This document shows positions 22,917-34,903 of a stretch of 64,000 nucleotides of DNA, piece by piece. Each line of letters opens with the position of its first letter. Position 1 is the stretch's first letter. Position numbers and translations under genes: made by a program. Under the pieces are notes generated by a model. The model made no database searches and was not told the DNA's origin. It saw nothing but the letters and a program-made list of their open reading frames with translations. The DNA comes from Kingdonia uniflora (lineage: Eukaryota; Streptophyta; Magnoliopsida; Ranunculales; Circaeasteraceae): contig JACGCM010002659.1 in assembly GCA_014058105.1 (NCBI GenBank), forward strand, positions 3,890,465 through 3,954,464, given 5' to 3'.

Positions 22917-23975
22917 TCGTCCATGTACAAATATACTCTGGAGAAGAGATTTTAGTGTGAAACACTGCTCCGTGTCATGATGTTGAATCTAGCGATGAAT
23001 GCAGTACGGCTTTCTTTCTATGGGTAGAATAGTATTAACATTTCTGAAGAATTCATCTCTTTGTAGCAGCGGGTATAAGTTCGCAAGAGTAGTTGTTAAC
23101 TGTGGTATGCATGGAATTGACTTCTTTCGTCCTTGGCGTGTTCGATTGTCATAGAACTTGAAGCGTTTCTTATCACCCCCATAGACTTTATTGCTGTTGT
23201 GGGCACGCTCTTCGGAATGATCTTGGGTGGATAGAGTGAGGCGCTGAGGTTTTGGTTTCTCAGTTGTCAGTCGCTCGAGGTCGATAAAGTTGTTGACCTT
23301 CTCAATCATATCCTCTAACGTCAGTGGTTTGATGAAAACATTTGTTGAGAACCAGGTGCCCCTTGACTCGGCCATCTACGAGTAGAACATTGGTGAAAGC
23401 AGAGATTGTGATTTTCTTATCGAGGTTGTCAATTTTTCGAGCTAACTCAAAAAATTTCCTGGTAAATGTCTCAAATTTTTCATCTGGTGCCTGCTTGAGG
23501 CTGAACAAAGAGTAAAAACTCTCATCCTTGTCTTTATTGTGCGAATAGTTTTTGACAAACAGTTCGCGAAGTTATTCGAAAGTGGAGATAAACCCTTCAT
23601 TGAGTGTGTGAAACCATCGTAGAAGTTTGCCTTTTAAACTGGTCGGGAAGAGACGGCAGAGGATGTGGTTGAATGTCGAATGCAGCCCCAAAGAAAATTG
23701 AAATTCTTGGACGTGCTCCACAGGATCTCCCCCCTTGTATTTATGAATCTTCGGAGTGTGAATACTGGTGGGTACTTCCTCGTCCAGCAACTCTTGTGTG
23801 AGCGGACTCTTTTGTAATTTAGTATAACTGTTTCTCCAGTGAGTATTTGAGCGTCTAGCAGTTCCTTGATGCGTTTGTCCACCTGTTCCAGAGTGAGATG
23901 TTGTCGAGACGTGACAGCTCGTCTTGTTGCTTGTCTTCCTGGTAGATTATGCTCTCCTGTTGCTTCTCCCATGCG
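22917..23975 (-). pseudogene. Element A gag (broken)
   Basis: Capsid-like gag domain in pieces: EEVPTSIHTPKIHKYKGGDP and LLRWFHTLNEGFIS.F at 23572-23790, YSLFSLKQAPDEKFETFTRKF at about 23430-23508, and the basic C-terminal part with a zinc-knuckle-like YCIH near 22989. It is cut by stops and frame changes (near 23575, 23640, 23375 and 22985). The same blocks occur in element B gag (33232-33980), which helped set the frame. Confidence 0.72.
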
Positions 23976-24411
23976 GTCATAGACTGAAATTTGAGGTTTT
24001 TTTTTTTCTATTTTGTTTCCCTTGTTGTTGCAGATCTATTATTGCTCCAGCGGGTAATCCTCCTGGTGGATTGACGTGACTCCGAGGTAGAACTGGTTCT
24101 TGCAAAATTTGAGGAAGTGCTAGATTTTTGCCTCAATTTCCGAAGCGATCATGGACTGATATCTTCGAGGTTGCAGGCAAAGCGTTCCGTGGTCTCGGAT
24201 TTGCTGTTAATTGATTTTGAAGTGCTCTGATTGTGCTCTGCATGTTGGCGAGCTGTTTCTCTAGTTCTATTCGTCATTCGGTTTCTACTTGCATAGTAGT
24301 TTGTAGGTCCGTCACTCCCTCAGCAGCGTCAGGCAGGACGTTGGCGTCTAGATTTGCCATCCTTAAAAATTGAATAAAAAATTGGTTCGGAGAATGTTGA
24401 GTGTATACTTT

Positions 24412-24431
24412 GGTTCCCACAGGCGGTGCCA
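24412..24431 (-). other. Primer-binding site of element A
   Basis: On the minus strand the LTR end ..CTATTACA is followed by TT and TGGCACCGCCTGTGGGAACC. Element B has TGGCACCGTATGTGGGAAC in the same place and element C a relative, TTGGCGTTGTCTGTAGGAA. This is the PBS type common in Tat elements; I do not assign the tRNA. Confidence 0.7.
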
Positions 24432-24433
24432 AA

Positions 24434-25194
24434 TGTAATAGCCTATTTTCGTATTGGACGAAGATAGTGCCTTACACCCTTGAAATATCGAATGTTAGTT
24501 AAGAATTGAAAGCAATTAACACGAGATTTAGCGTGGAAAACCCTTGAATGAGTAAAAAACCACGACCTCTCCTGAGGATTTTAGAAAGAAAGAGATGTTT
24601 ATAGATTGCTAGCTATTACAAAGAGAGAAAGATGTAGAAAATGTCTCTTAGAAGGTCTCAGAGCAGTCCCTCTCAGATGTGTTTTTGCAACCTCCCTAAT
24701 CTGTCACTCTCTGGTCCTATTTATAGGTCTTTTAATATGACCGTTCGTTACATTGATGACATACATATTTGGTCGTCCGAATTTGATGACTCTTTATGAG
24801 GTCTTTTGTAACGTCTTGATATCTGATAATTGTTGATCTTGTAACGGATCTCATTATGACCTTAGCTGTAACTTCGGACTGTTGGTGAAGATACAATCTC
24901 TAGCGATGTTCGTATGTATGCGAACTGTTGATGAAAATCTTAGCTGTAACTTCGGACTGTTGGTGAAGATACGATCTCTAACGATGTTCGTATGTATACG
25001 AACTGTTGATGAACATCTGAGTATCTTCTGTAGTACGATGTTACTGGATGCTTCAATATCCCCGAACTGTAGATGGGGAAGTCTGTATTGCAATCTGCTT
25101 GCTCTCAGTCCTTGGTTGGTTATCAGTGTGTTTACTCGAGCTATGTGAGTTCGAATATCGGACTCAGTACAAGGATTAGAAATAAGCCCTTACA
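24434..25194 (-). mobile_element. 5' LTR of element A
   Basis: 761 bp, plus-strand ends TGTAATAG..CCCTTACA, followed by AATAG at 25195-25199. The promoter reads CTATAAATAG on the minus strand (24717-24726). It carries the 78-bp U3 duplication at 24864-25019. The minus-strand start TGTAAGGGCTTATTTC resembles the element B LTR start TGTAGTGGCTTATTCC, which supports these boundaries over a longer, 2-kb LTR. Confidence 0.85.
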
Positions 25195-26372
25195 AATAGG
25201 CAATGAGAAACAGTTAGAGAAGAAAACTCGAGAATGAAAGATGAGGAAAGTTATGTGAAACCCTTAAAAGGTAATTTGTTTTATTATGAAAGTCGGGGTT
25301 GCTTTTTATCATGATAAGCCACACCGTCTACCTTTTTCTCCCCTTGAAGAAATGGAAAATTTTCAATATTGAAAGCTAGTACATGTAAGTCCAATTTATG
25401 AGAAATTACTATATAATAGAGGGGGAAACATGATATTTGGAAAACAAACCAGAATTATATGGCGAGCCATTAGTACTTATCCTTTTTTGCACAAAATTTT
25501 ACGAAGAAAATAGTTGAAACGCAATGCCATTTAGACAATGAGAGAGTGTAGACTACTTTGCTACATAGGGTATTAAAAGGACGAATTAATTGGTAGGTAA
25601 AGGTTTATATATGTATCTGCTATGCCTGTCTTCCTCTCGGATTGAAAATGGAGGCAATCAATTTTTTTTCCCATTTTCGAAAATGTAAGACCCGTTCCAA
25701 TTTTTTCGGAAAAACGAAAATAGATCCGAATCTGAAAAAATTGGTTTAATCGGAAATTTCAGAATTTTGAAAATTTCGGTATTCGGAAATTTCAGATATC
25801 ATAATAAAATTGGAAAATCAAATTTTTTGTATTTGACAGGAAATTGTCATTGTATATTATTAGACAAGTGATAATAAAGAATACCATCATAACAATTTTG
25901 GTACACAAGTCAAATGTGTCCAAATTATAAAGTTTACAAAATAAAACATAATTTCACAAGCTTAAGAAACCTGCTTTAAGACAAAAATATCACAAAATAT
26001 TTATGAGAACTTCTTTAGAGATATGTGAAGAGAGATAAAAAATAACCATTCACTATTAGTTAAACACAAAAGTCTAACCCCCATGAAACCAACTGAACAC
26101 CACCTGACCATGTCTCACCCCCACCATGACTTCAAGAGTTGTAGAGAGAGAGAAAAAAAAAATTCTTACATTAAAGGGAAAATTGGAGTGTGGTTTCACT
26201 AGTGGAGATGAGAGAGCCCTTGTAGAGAGGGAGAAGAAATGGAGGCAAAGGTAGATGATTTAAGGCAGACCTAGATAAAGTATATTTGGTTTGAGATTTT
26301 AGTCGCAACTCCCTCAAGTTTAAAGTAGGGAAGTTCGAATTAAATCAGATCGGATGTTAATCGGATCGGAAA
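25195..26372. repeat. Flank X to the right of element A
   Basis: Counterpart of 14839-16040. Begins AATAGGCAATGAGA and ends near GGATCGGAAATTT, where the similarity stops. It has no coding evidence. Beyond it (26373-26500) runs a TTTCGAAAA/CGGATTTTCG-rich stretch that continues the original locus. Confidence 0.82.
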
Positions 26373-27202
26373 TTTAAAAAAATCGGAATGGCAAAAAGCT
26401 ATCCGATTCCAATTTGATATTTTTCGAAAAAAATTAGAAATTGGATTTTCGGAAACGTATAATAGAGTTCCAAAATAAAAAAAATCAGAAGTTCGAAAAA
26501 AAGTTGCAGCCTTAATCTATACTTATACTTATTTTATCATAGCAAAGTAGCAAAGTAGCAAAGCCTCCTAGGATTTTGAGGTGCGTTCACTCAATTTTTG
26601 AAGTGCCACATAAGATTTTTGCCATCCAATAGTTGCTTACTCACTTGGTTTTCAGGTTGAGGCTTGCTACATTGCTTTCCAAGGTTGACATTGCCTTTTG
26701 AGGTTGAAAAATAACCCACCACAAAGCGATACGTGGACAAAGTCACCTAACTTTTATTTATTTTTTAATCTGTTGGGTCCTTTAATCTTTATAACATTTA
26801 CTTTATGAAAAACCACACACTCTCTCTCTCTTTCTTTCCGCATCTCCCACTCTTTAATTCATGCTCCCCTTTCTTTCTTATGAAAATCATGCTCCCTTAA
26901 ACCTCCTTCATTCACCTCTCTTAAACCCCCAGCGGGCTCGATCATCTATCATTATCTCTGTTTTTGAAGCTAAGGATCGGTTTTCTCAATCCCTAAAATG
27001 ATTACCGGCTCAATTCGCAATGTCATTGTTCCTAATCTGAGCTTCAATAAGATTGCGAAGGTACCTCGAAATACTTAGTGTTGTTGGCTTAAGCAGTCAC
27101 TTGGCACTATTAAGGTGAGAGTTATGATGTTTACAATTTATATATGGGATATCACCTGATATTCGGTCTCCGACAAGCGGTATGCAGTAACATATTAATT
27201 GG
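26373..27202. other. Original locus beyond element A, no firm gene
   Basis: AT-rich. It contains CAAAGTAG triple repeats (about 26541-26560) and a CT-rich tract (26818-26840). A leader-like stretch precedes an ATG at 26998 that opens 26 codons (MITGSIRNVIVPN..) with a possible donor AAG|GTACC inside. This could be the first exon of a gene now cut off by the LINE, but the evidence is thin. Confidence 0.3.
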
Positions 27203-27489
27203 TTTTTTTTGCTAGACAAGTTGGGGTTAAGCAAAGACCCCATGACCAGATCTATACAAGAAAAGAGAATTTACAACCTACAATAATTGGTTCCCCTAGC
27301 ATCCAGATCAAGGAATCTAATCAGTTCAAGAAGAAAGGTGCTAGGGGCCAACACCTGATCTTCTATTATATTTAATAAACCAGCTAACAAGTTGGGGCCT
27401 TCATTTGTCACCCTGAAGTTGTGAAAGATGTGAAAGGTCTTCAACTGACTAATGTAATTCAAAACTTCCTAAAACATGATATAACTGTC

Positions 27490-27783
27490 CTAAGGAACAT
27501 CCTTCTTCTGATGAATGCAATGAACCATAAGTGTAGAGTCTGTGAAAATCTGAATATTCTCAATGACTGCTTCAATAGCTAATTGCATGCTTCTATGTAT
27601 AGCTTTCATTTTATGATGAGGAATAGAAACAACAGTTGTAGCTCCATGAAAAGCTAAAAAGCATGCTTTATCATGGCTCCTGAATGTTCCCCCATATCCT
27701 CCTATGTTACCTCTCATGGAACCATCAGTGTTGATCATTACAGTATTAATTGGAGGTGCCACCCAACTGCATGTATGCTCCAC
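27490..27783 (-). pseudogene. LINE 1 RNase H domain
   Basis: Reads VMINTDGSMRGNIGGYGGTFRS .. ATTVVSIPHHKMKAIHRSMQLAIE .. IFTDSTLMVHCI. This is the RVT_3-type RNase H found at the C-terminus of many plant L1 elements, with TDG and TDS acidic residues kept. The expected E in the second motif reads K (HHKMKAIH), so catalysis is doubtful. Confidence 0.7.
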
Positions 27784-27961
27784 TCATTGCAGACCTCCCT
27801 GGATCCAGGACTGTCATCAACAACATCACACCCCATTCTAATTCTTATAATTACTTATGCAATTATGAAGTTTAGAACATTGTTAATAGAATTGGTGGTA
27901 TCTCTAAAGATAATGTTATTTATACTAATCCATGTGTGATAAAGCATGGAGTATAATGCAG

Positions 27962-28213
27962 TCATAACAATGTTAGTGACATTGTCACCTTTTTAAGGCT
28001 ACAAACCCAGTCAAGCTCCTGCTCTAAACTGCCAATGTTTATATTATATCTACACTTACTAAGAATCCTAGACCACATGAATTGTGTCCAAGCACAATTC
28101 TTGAAGAAATGGTTAGTGTTCTCATCAAAATTACTGCACAAAACACACACAGGGACATTAATAGCACCCCTAGCATAAAGCTTATCCATAGTGGCAAGGT
28201 TGTCTTTAATCAA
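27962..28213 (-). pseudogene. LINE 1 zf-RVT region
   Basis: Reads NLATMDKLYARGA .. CVLCSNFDENTNHFFKNCAWTQFMWSRIL. The C-x2-C ... H-x4-C pattern is that of the zinc-binding domain following RT in plant LINEs. Confidence 0.7.
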
Positions 28214-28270
28214 TTGCTAAAGGAGAAACTTATGCTTAGGAATAACAACATTAGATTTAAGTATGTTTGT

Positions 28271-30103
28271 TCATCTGACAACAGGTTTGTGGTTTCTAAT
28301 TGTGTTGTAAGTAGCAACATTTGAGAACAACCCTTTGGTGTCAGCAGTCCACACTATCTTGTCCTTAACTCCTGCAGCAGAGAAAATCTTGGGGAGAGAG
28401 TCAACTATATCACTTCCAATGGAGGACATAATATGCTGGGGTATACACCACTTATTATCCACAATAAAATTACTCACCTTTGCACCAAATTTGAGCCATG
28501 AATTATACCTGAATTCTTGCCTGAAATGAGGGTTTAAAATCCTCAAAGGATGCCAAGGATCTTTCCACCAGTAGGTGTCCTTACCATTGCTAACAATATG
28601 TTTAGTGTACTTGACAACCTCACCTCTAGCCTGAAGGACTTTCCTCCACAACATGGAACAATCCTTAGGACTTTCATGAGCCAGAAATCTTTCTTTTTTA
28701 TCAGGCTTATATATACCCACTCTACCCACAAAGTATTTTCCTTAGAAGCAATTTTCCAAGTGAGCTTCAAGGTAGCTATAAGGTTCCACATACCAAGGCT
28801 CCTAATGCCAAGCCTACCCTCCTCAACAGGGTTACACACTCTGTCCCAAGCAACAAGTATATGCTTCTTACTATCATCATTGCCATGCCAAAGGTAGACA
28901 AGATTGAGTTAACTTTGTTAATTACTTGCACTGGAAGAGAAATCCCATTAATTCAGTAAACATACACACTACTAAGAACTGACTTGATTAATTAAACTCT
29001 CCCCGCATAAGAGAGCAGTTTATTCTTCCAAGAGTATATTCTATTGGTCATCTTGTCCACTAGAGGGTTGCAGTCTCTAGCTCTAAAATTAGAGGATATA
29101 AGAGGTACACCAAGGTAATTAAAAGGTAACTCGGCCTTAGGGAAGTTTAACAAATATGTCATCATATTAGACATCTCATCACCAACCTCAGATAAATACA
29201 GTGCAGATTTAGAGAGCATCAAGGCCTATCAACTCACTAAACATGTTGAGGCACTTTCTAATGGCCTGGGCAGAGAGAGTATCCCCATGGCAAAAAACAA
29301 GTAAGTCATCTGCAAATGCAAGATGAGTTACAATAGGTTTCCTGCACTTGGGGTGTAGCTTAAATTGCCCACTAGCCACCTTACTCTCAAGCAGGATGCC
29401 CAACACTTCCATAACCAGAACAAAAAGATAAGGGGATATGGGGTCACCTTGCCTAATACCCCTCTGTCCTTGAAAGTTGCCCTCAAGGCTGCCATTCACA
29501 AATATGGAGTACTTAGATATGGTGATACACTCCTTAATCCAACAAATAAAGGTATTGGGGAAGTAGAGACCATGCAAAATAGCTAGCAAGAGTGGTCTCC
29601 CATTGAATCATATCATAGGCCTTCCTAAGATCAATCTTGATAGTACATCTAGCTTGATTGGAATCCCTATGATAGTTTCTAAGGAGATCATGAGCAATGC
29701 CGATGCGCAAGTTATAAGCAATGTTTCTCCCCTCAATACAAGCAATTTGATTCTGGCTAATCAAGGGAGATAACACTGCTTAAGTCCGAGGGTAAGAATT
29801 TTCGATGACATTACAACAAGCAATAGGCCTATAGTCCTCAAATGAGTTAGGGTTGGGGACTTTAGGCACAAGAGCAATGGCAGTTGCATTAACTTGAGAA
29901 AGAAGCTCGCTTTTAAGGAAAAAGTTAAATACTCCCCTGACAATGTCCCAATTCTTTTTTAAGAAATGGGAGTTAAACCCATCAGGAGCTCCAACTTTAG
30001 TGTCAGGTATGGCAAAGAGAGCTTCTTGTATTTCCATTTCAGTAACCTCTTTAGTAAGGTTGTAGTAGTCTTCACTGTGTATTTTGTTCTTGAAAGGGAG
30101 CAT
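28271..30103 (-). pseudogene. LINE 1 reverse transcriptase and connecting region
   Basis: RT pieces: AIALVPKVPNPNSFEDYRPIACCNV (about 29800-29880), IDLRKAYD (about 29620), GIRQGDPISPYLFVLVMEVL (about 29420-29460), and the catalytic FADDL near 29310. LNFPKAELPFNYLGVPL follows at 29100-29150, and the WRKVLQARGEV.. connecting part at 28271-28729. Key RT motifs are readable but spread over several frames. Confidence 0.78.
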
Positions 30104-30724
30104 CCTAATGATATCTGCATCAATATCTTTCTTGCCTTGACCAAGAATTCACTTAAAGTAATCAACAACAAGACCACTTAAGATGACACGATCAGTGACT
30201 TTAGTACCACTATCATCAACATAGGATAAGATAGAATTAGTTGATATCCTAATTTTAACAGCCCTGTGAAAGTAAGCAGTATTATCATCTCCAAGTTTAA
30301 GCCATTGGTGTCTGGACTTCTGTCTTAAGAATGACTCCTCTCTTTTGGCAAGGTTATAGTACACAGTAGAGGCATAATTCTCCTCATGTAAAAGAATAGT
30401 GTTTGTAGGGTTAACTTGTATCTTAGCTTGTACATAGTCAAGTATGGGCTTAGCATCAGTAGCAGCTTTAGTGACATTCCCTACTTTGAAGTGGTTCCAG
30501 TCCTTAAGCCCCATCTTAACATTGTGTAGTATGCCCACCAGTCTATATATGGGTTTCCCACAGTTCTAACCTCCCAAGCATCCTTGATAGCATCAGCATA
30601 ACCAACTTCCCTGTTCCAAAAATTCAAGTACTTAAAAAGGCTTCTTTCTAGTAGGGAGAGGTCCTTGAATATGTACACCATAATAAGATTATGGTCAGAG
30701 ACTCCAGTACCTAGGAATTTAGCC

Positions 30725-31246
30725 TCAACACCATTGCTCATTTACCTTGGCTCTGTCTATCTTAACCATGATTTTCTTATGAGTAGTTACAGAGTTGGAC
30801 CAGGTATAGTGCATACCTTTGTACTTAAGATCATACAAGTTATTATTAAGAAGGAAGTCTTGAATTTTAGACATCACTGTAGGAAACACATACCTACCAC
30901 CATGCTTGCCATTGTTACCAAAAGGACAGTTGAAGTCACCTAATACAATCCAAGGCATGTCAAAGTTGTTGGTGATGTGCTGGAGCTCTCGCCGCATAAT
31001 AGCACTCTCCTTTGCCTCATTAGAACCATACACAATAGTAATAACAAAAGTATCACCGTTCAGCTCAACCAAACTGCTGATAGATTGAGCAGAAGTAGCA
31101 ATATTTTTATCTTTAATAGCCCTAGGGCCCCAACAAATAAAAATTCTTCCCTTATACAGAAGGGCCCCATTAGTAGCATGCTCCCAATGAGGGTACACCT
31201 TTTGTGCAATGTTGATTTCATTGCTTAGCCTCAACTTCGGGGGCAT
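30725..31246 (-). pseudogene. LINE 1 AP-endonuclease domain, C-terminal part
   Basis: 173 codons open. GRIFICWGP, then TIVYGSN, then the catalytic WIVLGDFNCPFG block and LYDLKYKGMHYTWSN. The frame breaks before the final SDH motif, which reads GVSDHNLIMV at about 30690 in another frame. It nicks target DNA in active LINEs; here the N-terminal catalytic residues are absent. Confidence 0.72.
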
Positions 31247-31988
31247 TTGTTTTTTTTAAGTTAGTAAGTGCTGAATGATGAATGCTGAATAAAATTTTCA
31301 AAAGCTGAATGTTGAATGTTTTGAAGTACTGAATGCTTAATGATGAAGTACTGAATAATTTATAGTGCTCTTTTTCTAAGAAGTGTTGAAAACTGATAAA
31401 TGTCTTAAATACCCATATTATAAAAAAATACAACTTGGAGCATCACCTCAAAATTAGCGCACCTCTCCTAAAATACCCTATATCGGCTTATGCTACAATT
31501 TTGAAAATTTATGCATTTTTAGGGGTTGAGGATTTTCATAGGAAAACTATACAACAAACAATATATACAATAAAGCATTGTAAAGCGGAAGAAACATATA
31601 GAACGCAACTTTGAGAACTTGATATATCAAAATTATACACCAAGTAGTCTATACAGCAAACACAAAACGAAAACAACATAGAAAATGCATATGGTGATGC
31701 ATTAAAATTATACACCAATCTACACAAGAAGCAGTCTATGGTAAGAAATCACACAAGTATTCTATATAAAAATTATACCATGATCAATCTATACAACAAA
31801 CAATCTATGGTAATATCTTCATAATGTGCAGAGATGAGATAGAGTGAGGGAGTCTGAAATCAACCAAAGTTCAAAATCCAAATATTTGTAAATAACAATT
31901 ACACGGATCAAAATCGGGATTAAAAATGAAAACTTATGTTGACTCTACAAATAAACCTTTACATAATCATTTTCCTAGTATTTCTTAC
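31239..31988 (+). mobile_element. Left arm of a MITE-like element split by element B
   Basis: Starts GGGGGCATTTGTTTT and continues AT-rich with repeated GAATG/CTGAAT motifs. The right arm (60265-60888) ends AAAACAAACACCACC, whose reverse complement GGTGGTGTTTGTTTT pairs with the left end at 12 of 15 bases. The arms are joined across B's target site (CTTAC). The bases outside are TTC on the left and TTA on the right, a possible damaged TTA duplication of the PIF/Harbinger type. No transposase is visible. Confidence 0.42.
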
Positions 31989-32562
31989 TGTAGTGGCTTA
32001 TTCCGCATCTCGGACTCGTGCTTCATCTTCGACCATCATACGACCACTCGACCTTATTAACATACACGTGACACATTGTATGACACATTACAGTTACAGA
32101 GTTATAGTAATCACTTTCGACCTCTATATCAACAGTTCGAGTCAACAAATGCACCGTCATCAATGAAGCCGTTACAAAATAGTAAAATCAGACCGTTACA
32201 CAATCAGATAAAAGATTATCAAATATATATTGTAACGTCCATCATTAAGGATAATAATGGTCGTCAAACGGTCATATTATAAGACCTATAAATAAGACCA
32301 GAGAATTCCAGATGAAGGACAAAAAAATACTCACTCAACACTCTATACATAACTATTCAGAATATCCTTTGTAATAGTTAACAATCCTCAAATAAGATCT
32401 CACTCTCTCTCTTTCTAAATCCTCAAGAGAGATCGTGGTTTTTAACCTATTCAAAGGTTTTTCACGCTAAACTTTGTGGTAATTGTTACTCTTCGCTTAC
32501 TAATCGTTCTGAATATCTTTGGTGTAAAGACTAAGTTTGGATCACGAAATTATGCAATTACA
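31989..32562 (+). mobile_element. 5' LTR of element B
   Basis: 574 bp, TGTAGTGG..GCAATTACA. TATAAATA at 32287-32294, followed by a CT-rich leader and GAGAGATCGTGGTTTTTAACC, which the element A and C LTRs also carry in related form. It differs visibly from the 3' LTR by substitutions and small indels, implying an old insertion. Confidence 0.88.
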
Positions 32563-32564
32563 TT

Positions 32565-32583
32565 TGGCACCGTATGTGGGAAC
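32565..32583 (+). other. Primer-binding site of element B
   Basis: TGGCACCGTATGTGGGAAC, two bases after the LTR end. Matches the element A PBS except in the middle. Confidence 0.7.
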
Positions 32584-33127
32584 AAAGTTATCAAACTCAT
32601 TGTCTCAGAAATAGCTGATCATTTCTCCACGGAATGACGGAATGACGCTTCCAGACCAGAGCACACTGATTTCTCCAGAAGAAGGAAACATAGTACTAGC
32701 AGAACTGCGAGCCAATCTCAACTCCAAAATCGAAAGGTGAGCCGCTCTGGAACAACAGCTGGCAGACGTACAAGACGCGTTGAAGGTCCTGCAGAGTCAA
32801 CAGATTGCAGCCCAAAAGAACAAAGTCGTACTGCCAGCTTCTTCGTGGGTTTCCTTTCTCGACAGAATATGACCTCATGCAAAAATTTGGGAGACAAAGT
32901 TTGATCTAATCATAAGCAACATGGGGGTGAGCCTGCTCTGATACAGGAAGTCCACCAATAAGTTGATGGAGGTCTTGCTAGAGTCAGATAGGCAGAAGAG
33001 CCACTCCGAGGAAAAGTTTGTATTCTGGTACGTGATCGGCTAAGTAAAGGAAGTGGTGACTACAAACCTCGTGAAAGACGCATCCGACGACTGACCATTA
33101 CAGCTCGTCAGTACGTAACTCAGGAAC

Positions 33128-33975
33128 ATGTTGAAAAACGTATCAAAGAACTGTTCGATTCCCAGGCTTAAACTACCAAAGGCATTCACAACAGGTTACA
33201 GAAGAGCCCGATTGCTCAGGAATTATTGGATGGCGAGGTTCCCACCGGTTTCCACACACCAAAAATTAGAAAATACAGGGAAAATGATCCAGTGGAGAAC
33301 GTTCAAGAATTCCAGGACACTCTAGGTTTACATTTTATATTCAACCACATTCTATGCTGGCTATTTCCTACCAGTTTTCTAGACGAGTCTTTGCAATGGT
33401 TTCATTCTCTACCAGAAGGGTCCATTACGACTTTTGACCAATTGCGGGAACTTTTCGTCAAGAACTACTTGCATAACAGAGATAAAGAGGAGAATTTATA
33501 TTCTCTGTTCAGCCTTAAGCAGGTACCAGGGGGGAAGCTTGAAACATTTACTAAGAAATTCTTGGAGTTGGCCAGGAAGGTGGACCGACTCGATCAAAAG
33601 ATTACTATTTCAGCCTTCACCAATTCTTTGCTCGTGAATAGTAGGGCAAAGGAGTATCTGATCAATGGATATATCGATCTCGAAGGAATGGTATCCAAAA
33701 GACATAAAGCTCAAAAATCAACCTTGACAGTACGAGATCAATCCACATGTCAAGATTTCAATCGCGCTGCTGATCACGGAGGAGACAGGAAGATGACCAA
33801 ATTTAATGTCGATCGACCTCGGAAAGGCAATAATATGCCAAAACCCTGTCTTCCTAAGATGATTGTTACCATAGCCAACATTTATCTTATACTTCAAACG
33901 GATAATTTTTTTCGTAATGCCCAGTATCTCCAGCCCACCGAGAACAAACCATATTGCATTCACCACAAAGTTTGA
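33128..33975 (+). pseudogene. Element B gag
   Basis: The open segment 33226-33975 (249 codons) covers the gag core: EVPTGFHTPKIRKYRENDP, LQWFHSLPEGSITTFDQLRE, LFVKNYLHNRD, YSLFSLKQVPGGKLETFTKKF, then a basic tail and a YCIHH zinc-knuckle-like end. It matches element A gag block for block. The segment before 33226 is in another frame and the ORF stops at 33973, so gag is not continuous with the protease. Confidence 0.75.
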
Positions 33976-34009
33976 CATTATGAGACGGAACATTGCTTCT
34001 CTTTAGAGC

Positions 34010-34735
34010 AACTGTTGGAATATATTTTTGCGGATGGACGAATCCATGATTACATCGTGGATGTTGAAAGTTACAAGAATGGAAGTTACATTCTTCCCAT
34101 GGAGATTGTATAGGTCGAAGAAGCGGCAGAGGATAAACATTTATACCATATCTCCCTCAGCCACTTTATCGAGACTCATACCATTAATAGATCGGTCTGA
34201 TTCAAAAGACGACATCTTGGCCAATGTCATGATCTATGCATGGTTGATAAGGAAGCTCGGTTACTCCCTACATCTAGTTCCTAACGCACATGGATCTCTT
34301 TCGAAGATTGCGATATTCGACATGTCAACTTTCCTCATCATGATACACTTGTGATCATGTTAAAAATAAAAAATGTCATGCTACATACAATGATGGTGGA
34401 TACTGGCTGTAACATCGAACTACTTTTCCAAATCCCGATTGACTAAATGGGAATGGCCGACAAAGTTTAACCTAGTGACATCGACATCAGTGGGTTCAAT
34501 GGCACTTAGGAAGAACGTGTAGGAAAAATCATACTTCCTACTACAGCTGGTCCAGCAATAGTCGACGTAGTATTCTACGTTATCAATGCAAGATCGCGCT
34601 ATCTGGGGATCATAGGACGCTGTTGGCTGCATAACATGCGAGCTATCCCATCAACCTATTATTTGGCACTATGATTTAATTGGAATGACAACATTTACGA
34701 GATCAAAGGCAGTCAGAAGCTAGCCTGAGCTTGTG
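34010..34735 (+). pseudogene. Element B protease region
   Basis: In frame pieces: YIVDVESYKNGSYI, then HTMMVDTGCNIELLFQ (about 34384-34430, active-site DTG kept), then SRYLGIIGRCWLHNM near 34590-34640 and EIKGSQKLA near 34700. Stops at about 34443, 34508 and 34672 and a frame change between 34110 and 34350 disable it. Confidence 0.68.
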
Positions 34736-34903
34736 AAAATTTTGTTACCAATGTGACAGAACCATCAATACCACAGCTCGCATAACAATTACAAAAACCA
34801 AAGGGAACATTACAGAGAACTTTACAAAAAATGAACTGTCAAGTACAAAAACTATAAAATACGTCAAAATCAGTGGAGATAAAAGGGGCACCTACATTAA
34901 AAC

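Larger units (their letters stand above)
16041..25194 (-). mobile_element. Tat-lineage Ty3/gypsy element A, 3'-truncated
   Basis: Reading right to left: 5' LTR (24434-25194), PBS, gag, protease, RT, RNase H, second RNase H, integrase (end near 18850), a 157-bp tandem-repeat block, then an antisense coding region. The gag-PR-RT-RH-INT order places it in Ty3/gypsy. The second RNase H between RT/RH and integrase, plus the antisense ORF, are known marks of Tat elements. The 3' part (start of the antisense ORF, polypurine tract and its own 3' LTR) is missing; the sequence jumps at about 16040 into flank DNA. Several frameshifts and stops make it non-functional. Confidence 0.82.
27203..31246 (-). 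mobile_element. LINE (L1-type, plant) 1, 5'-truncated and dead
   Basis: Reading right to left: endonuclease (30725-31246), linker, reverse transcriptase (about 28992-30103), zinc-finger RVT domain (27962-28213), RNase H (27490-27783), then a short poly-A (T8 on the plus strand at about 27203-27210). The endonuclease lacks its first part (no WN.RG.. start), so the 5' end is cut; the cut coincides with the edge of a MITE-like terminus at about 31239. Many frameshifts and stops. No target-site duplication found. Confidence 0.8.

Noticed and set aside
20545..22955. Plus-strand ORFs of 79-106 codons across element A pol
   Set aside because: Antisense shadows of well-supported RT, RNase H and protease frames.
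28335..29586. Plus-strand ORFs across LINE 1
   Set aside because: Shadows of the minus-strand RT and zinc-finger regions.
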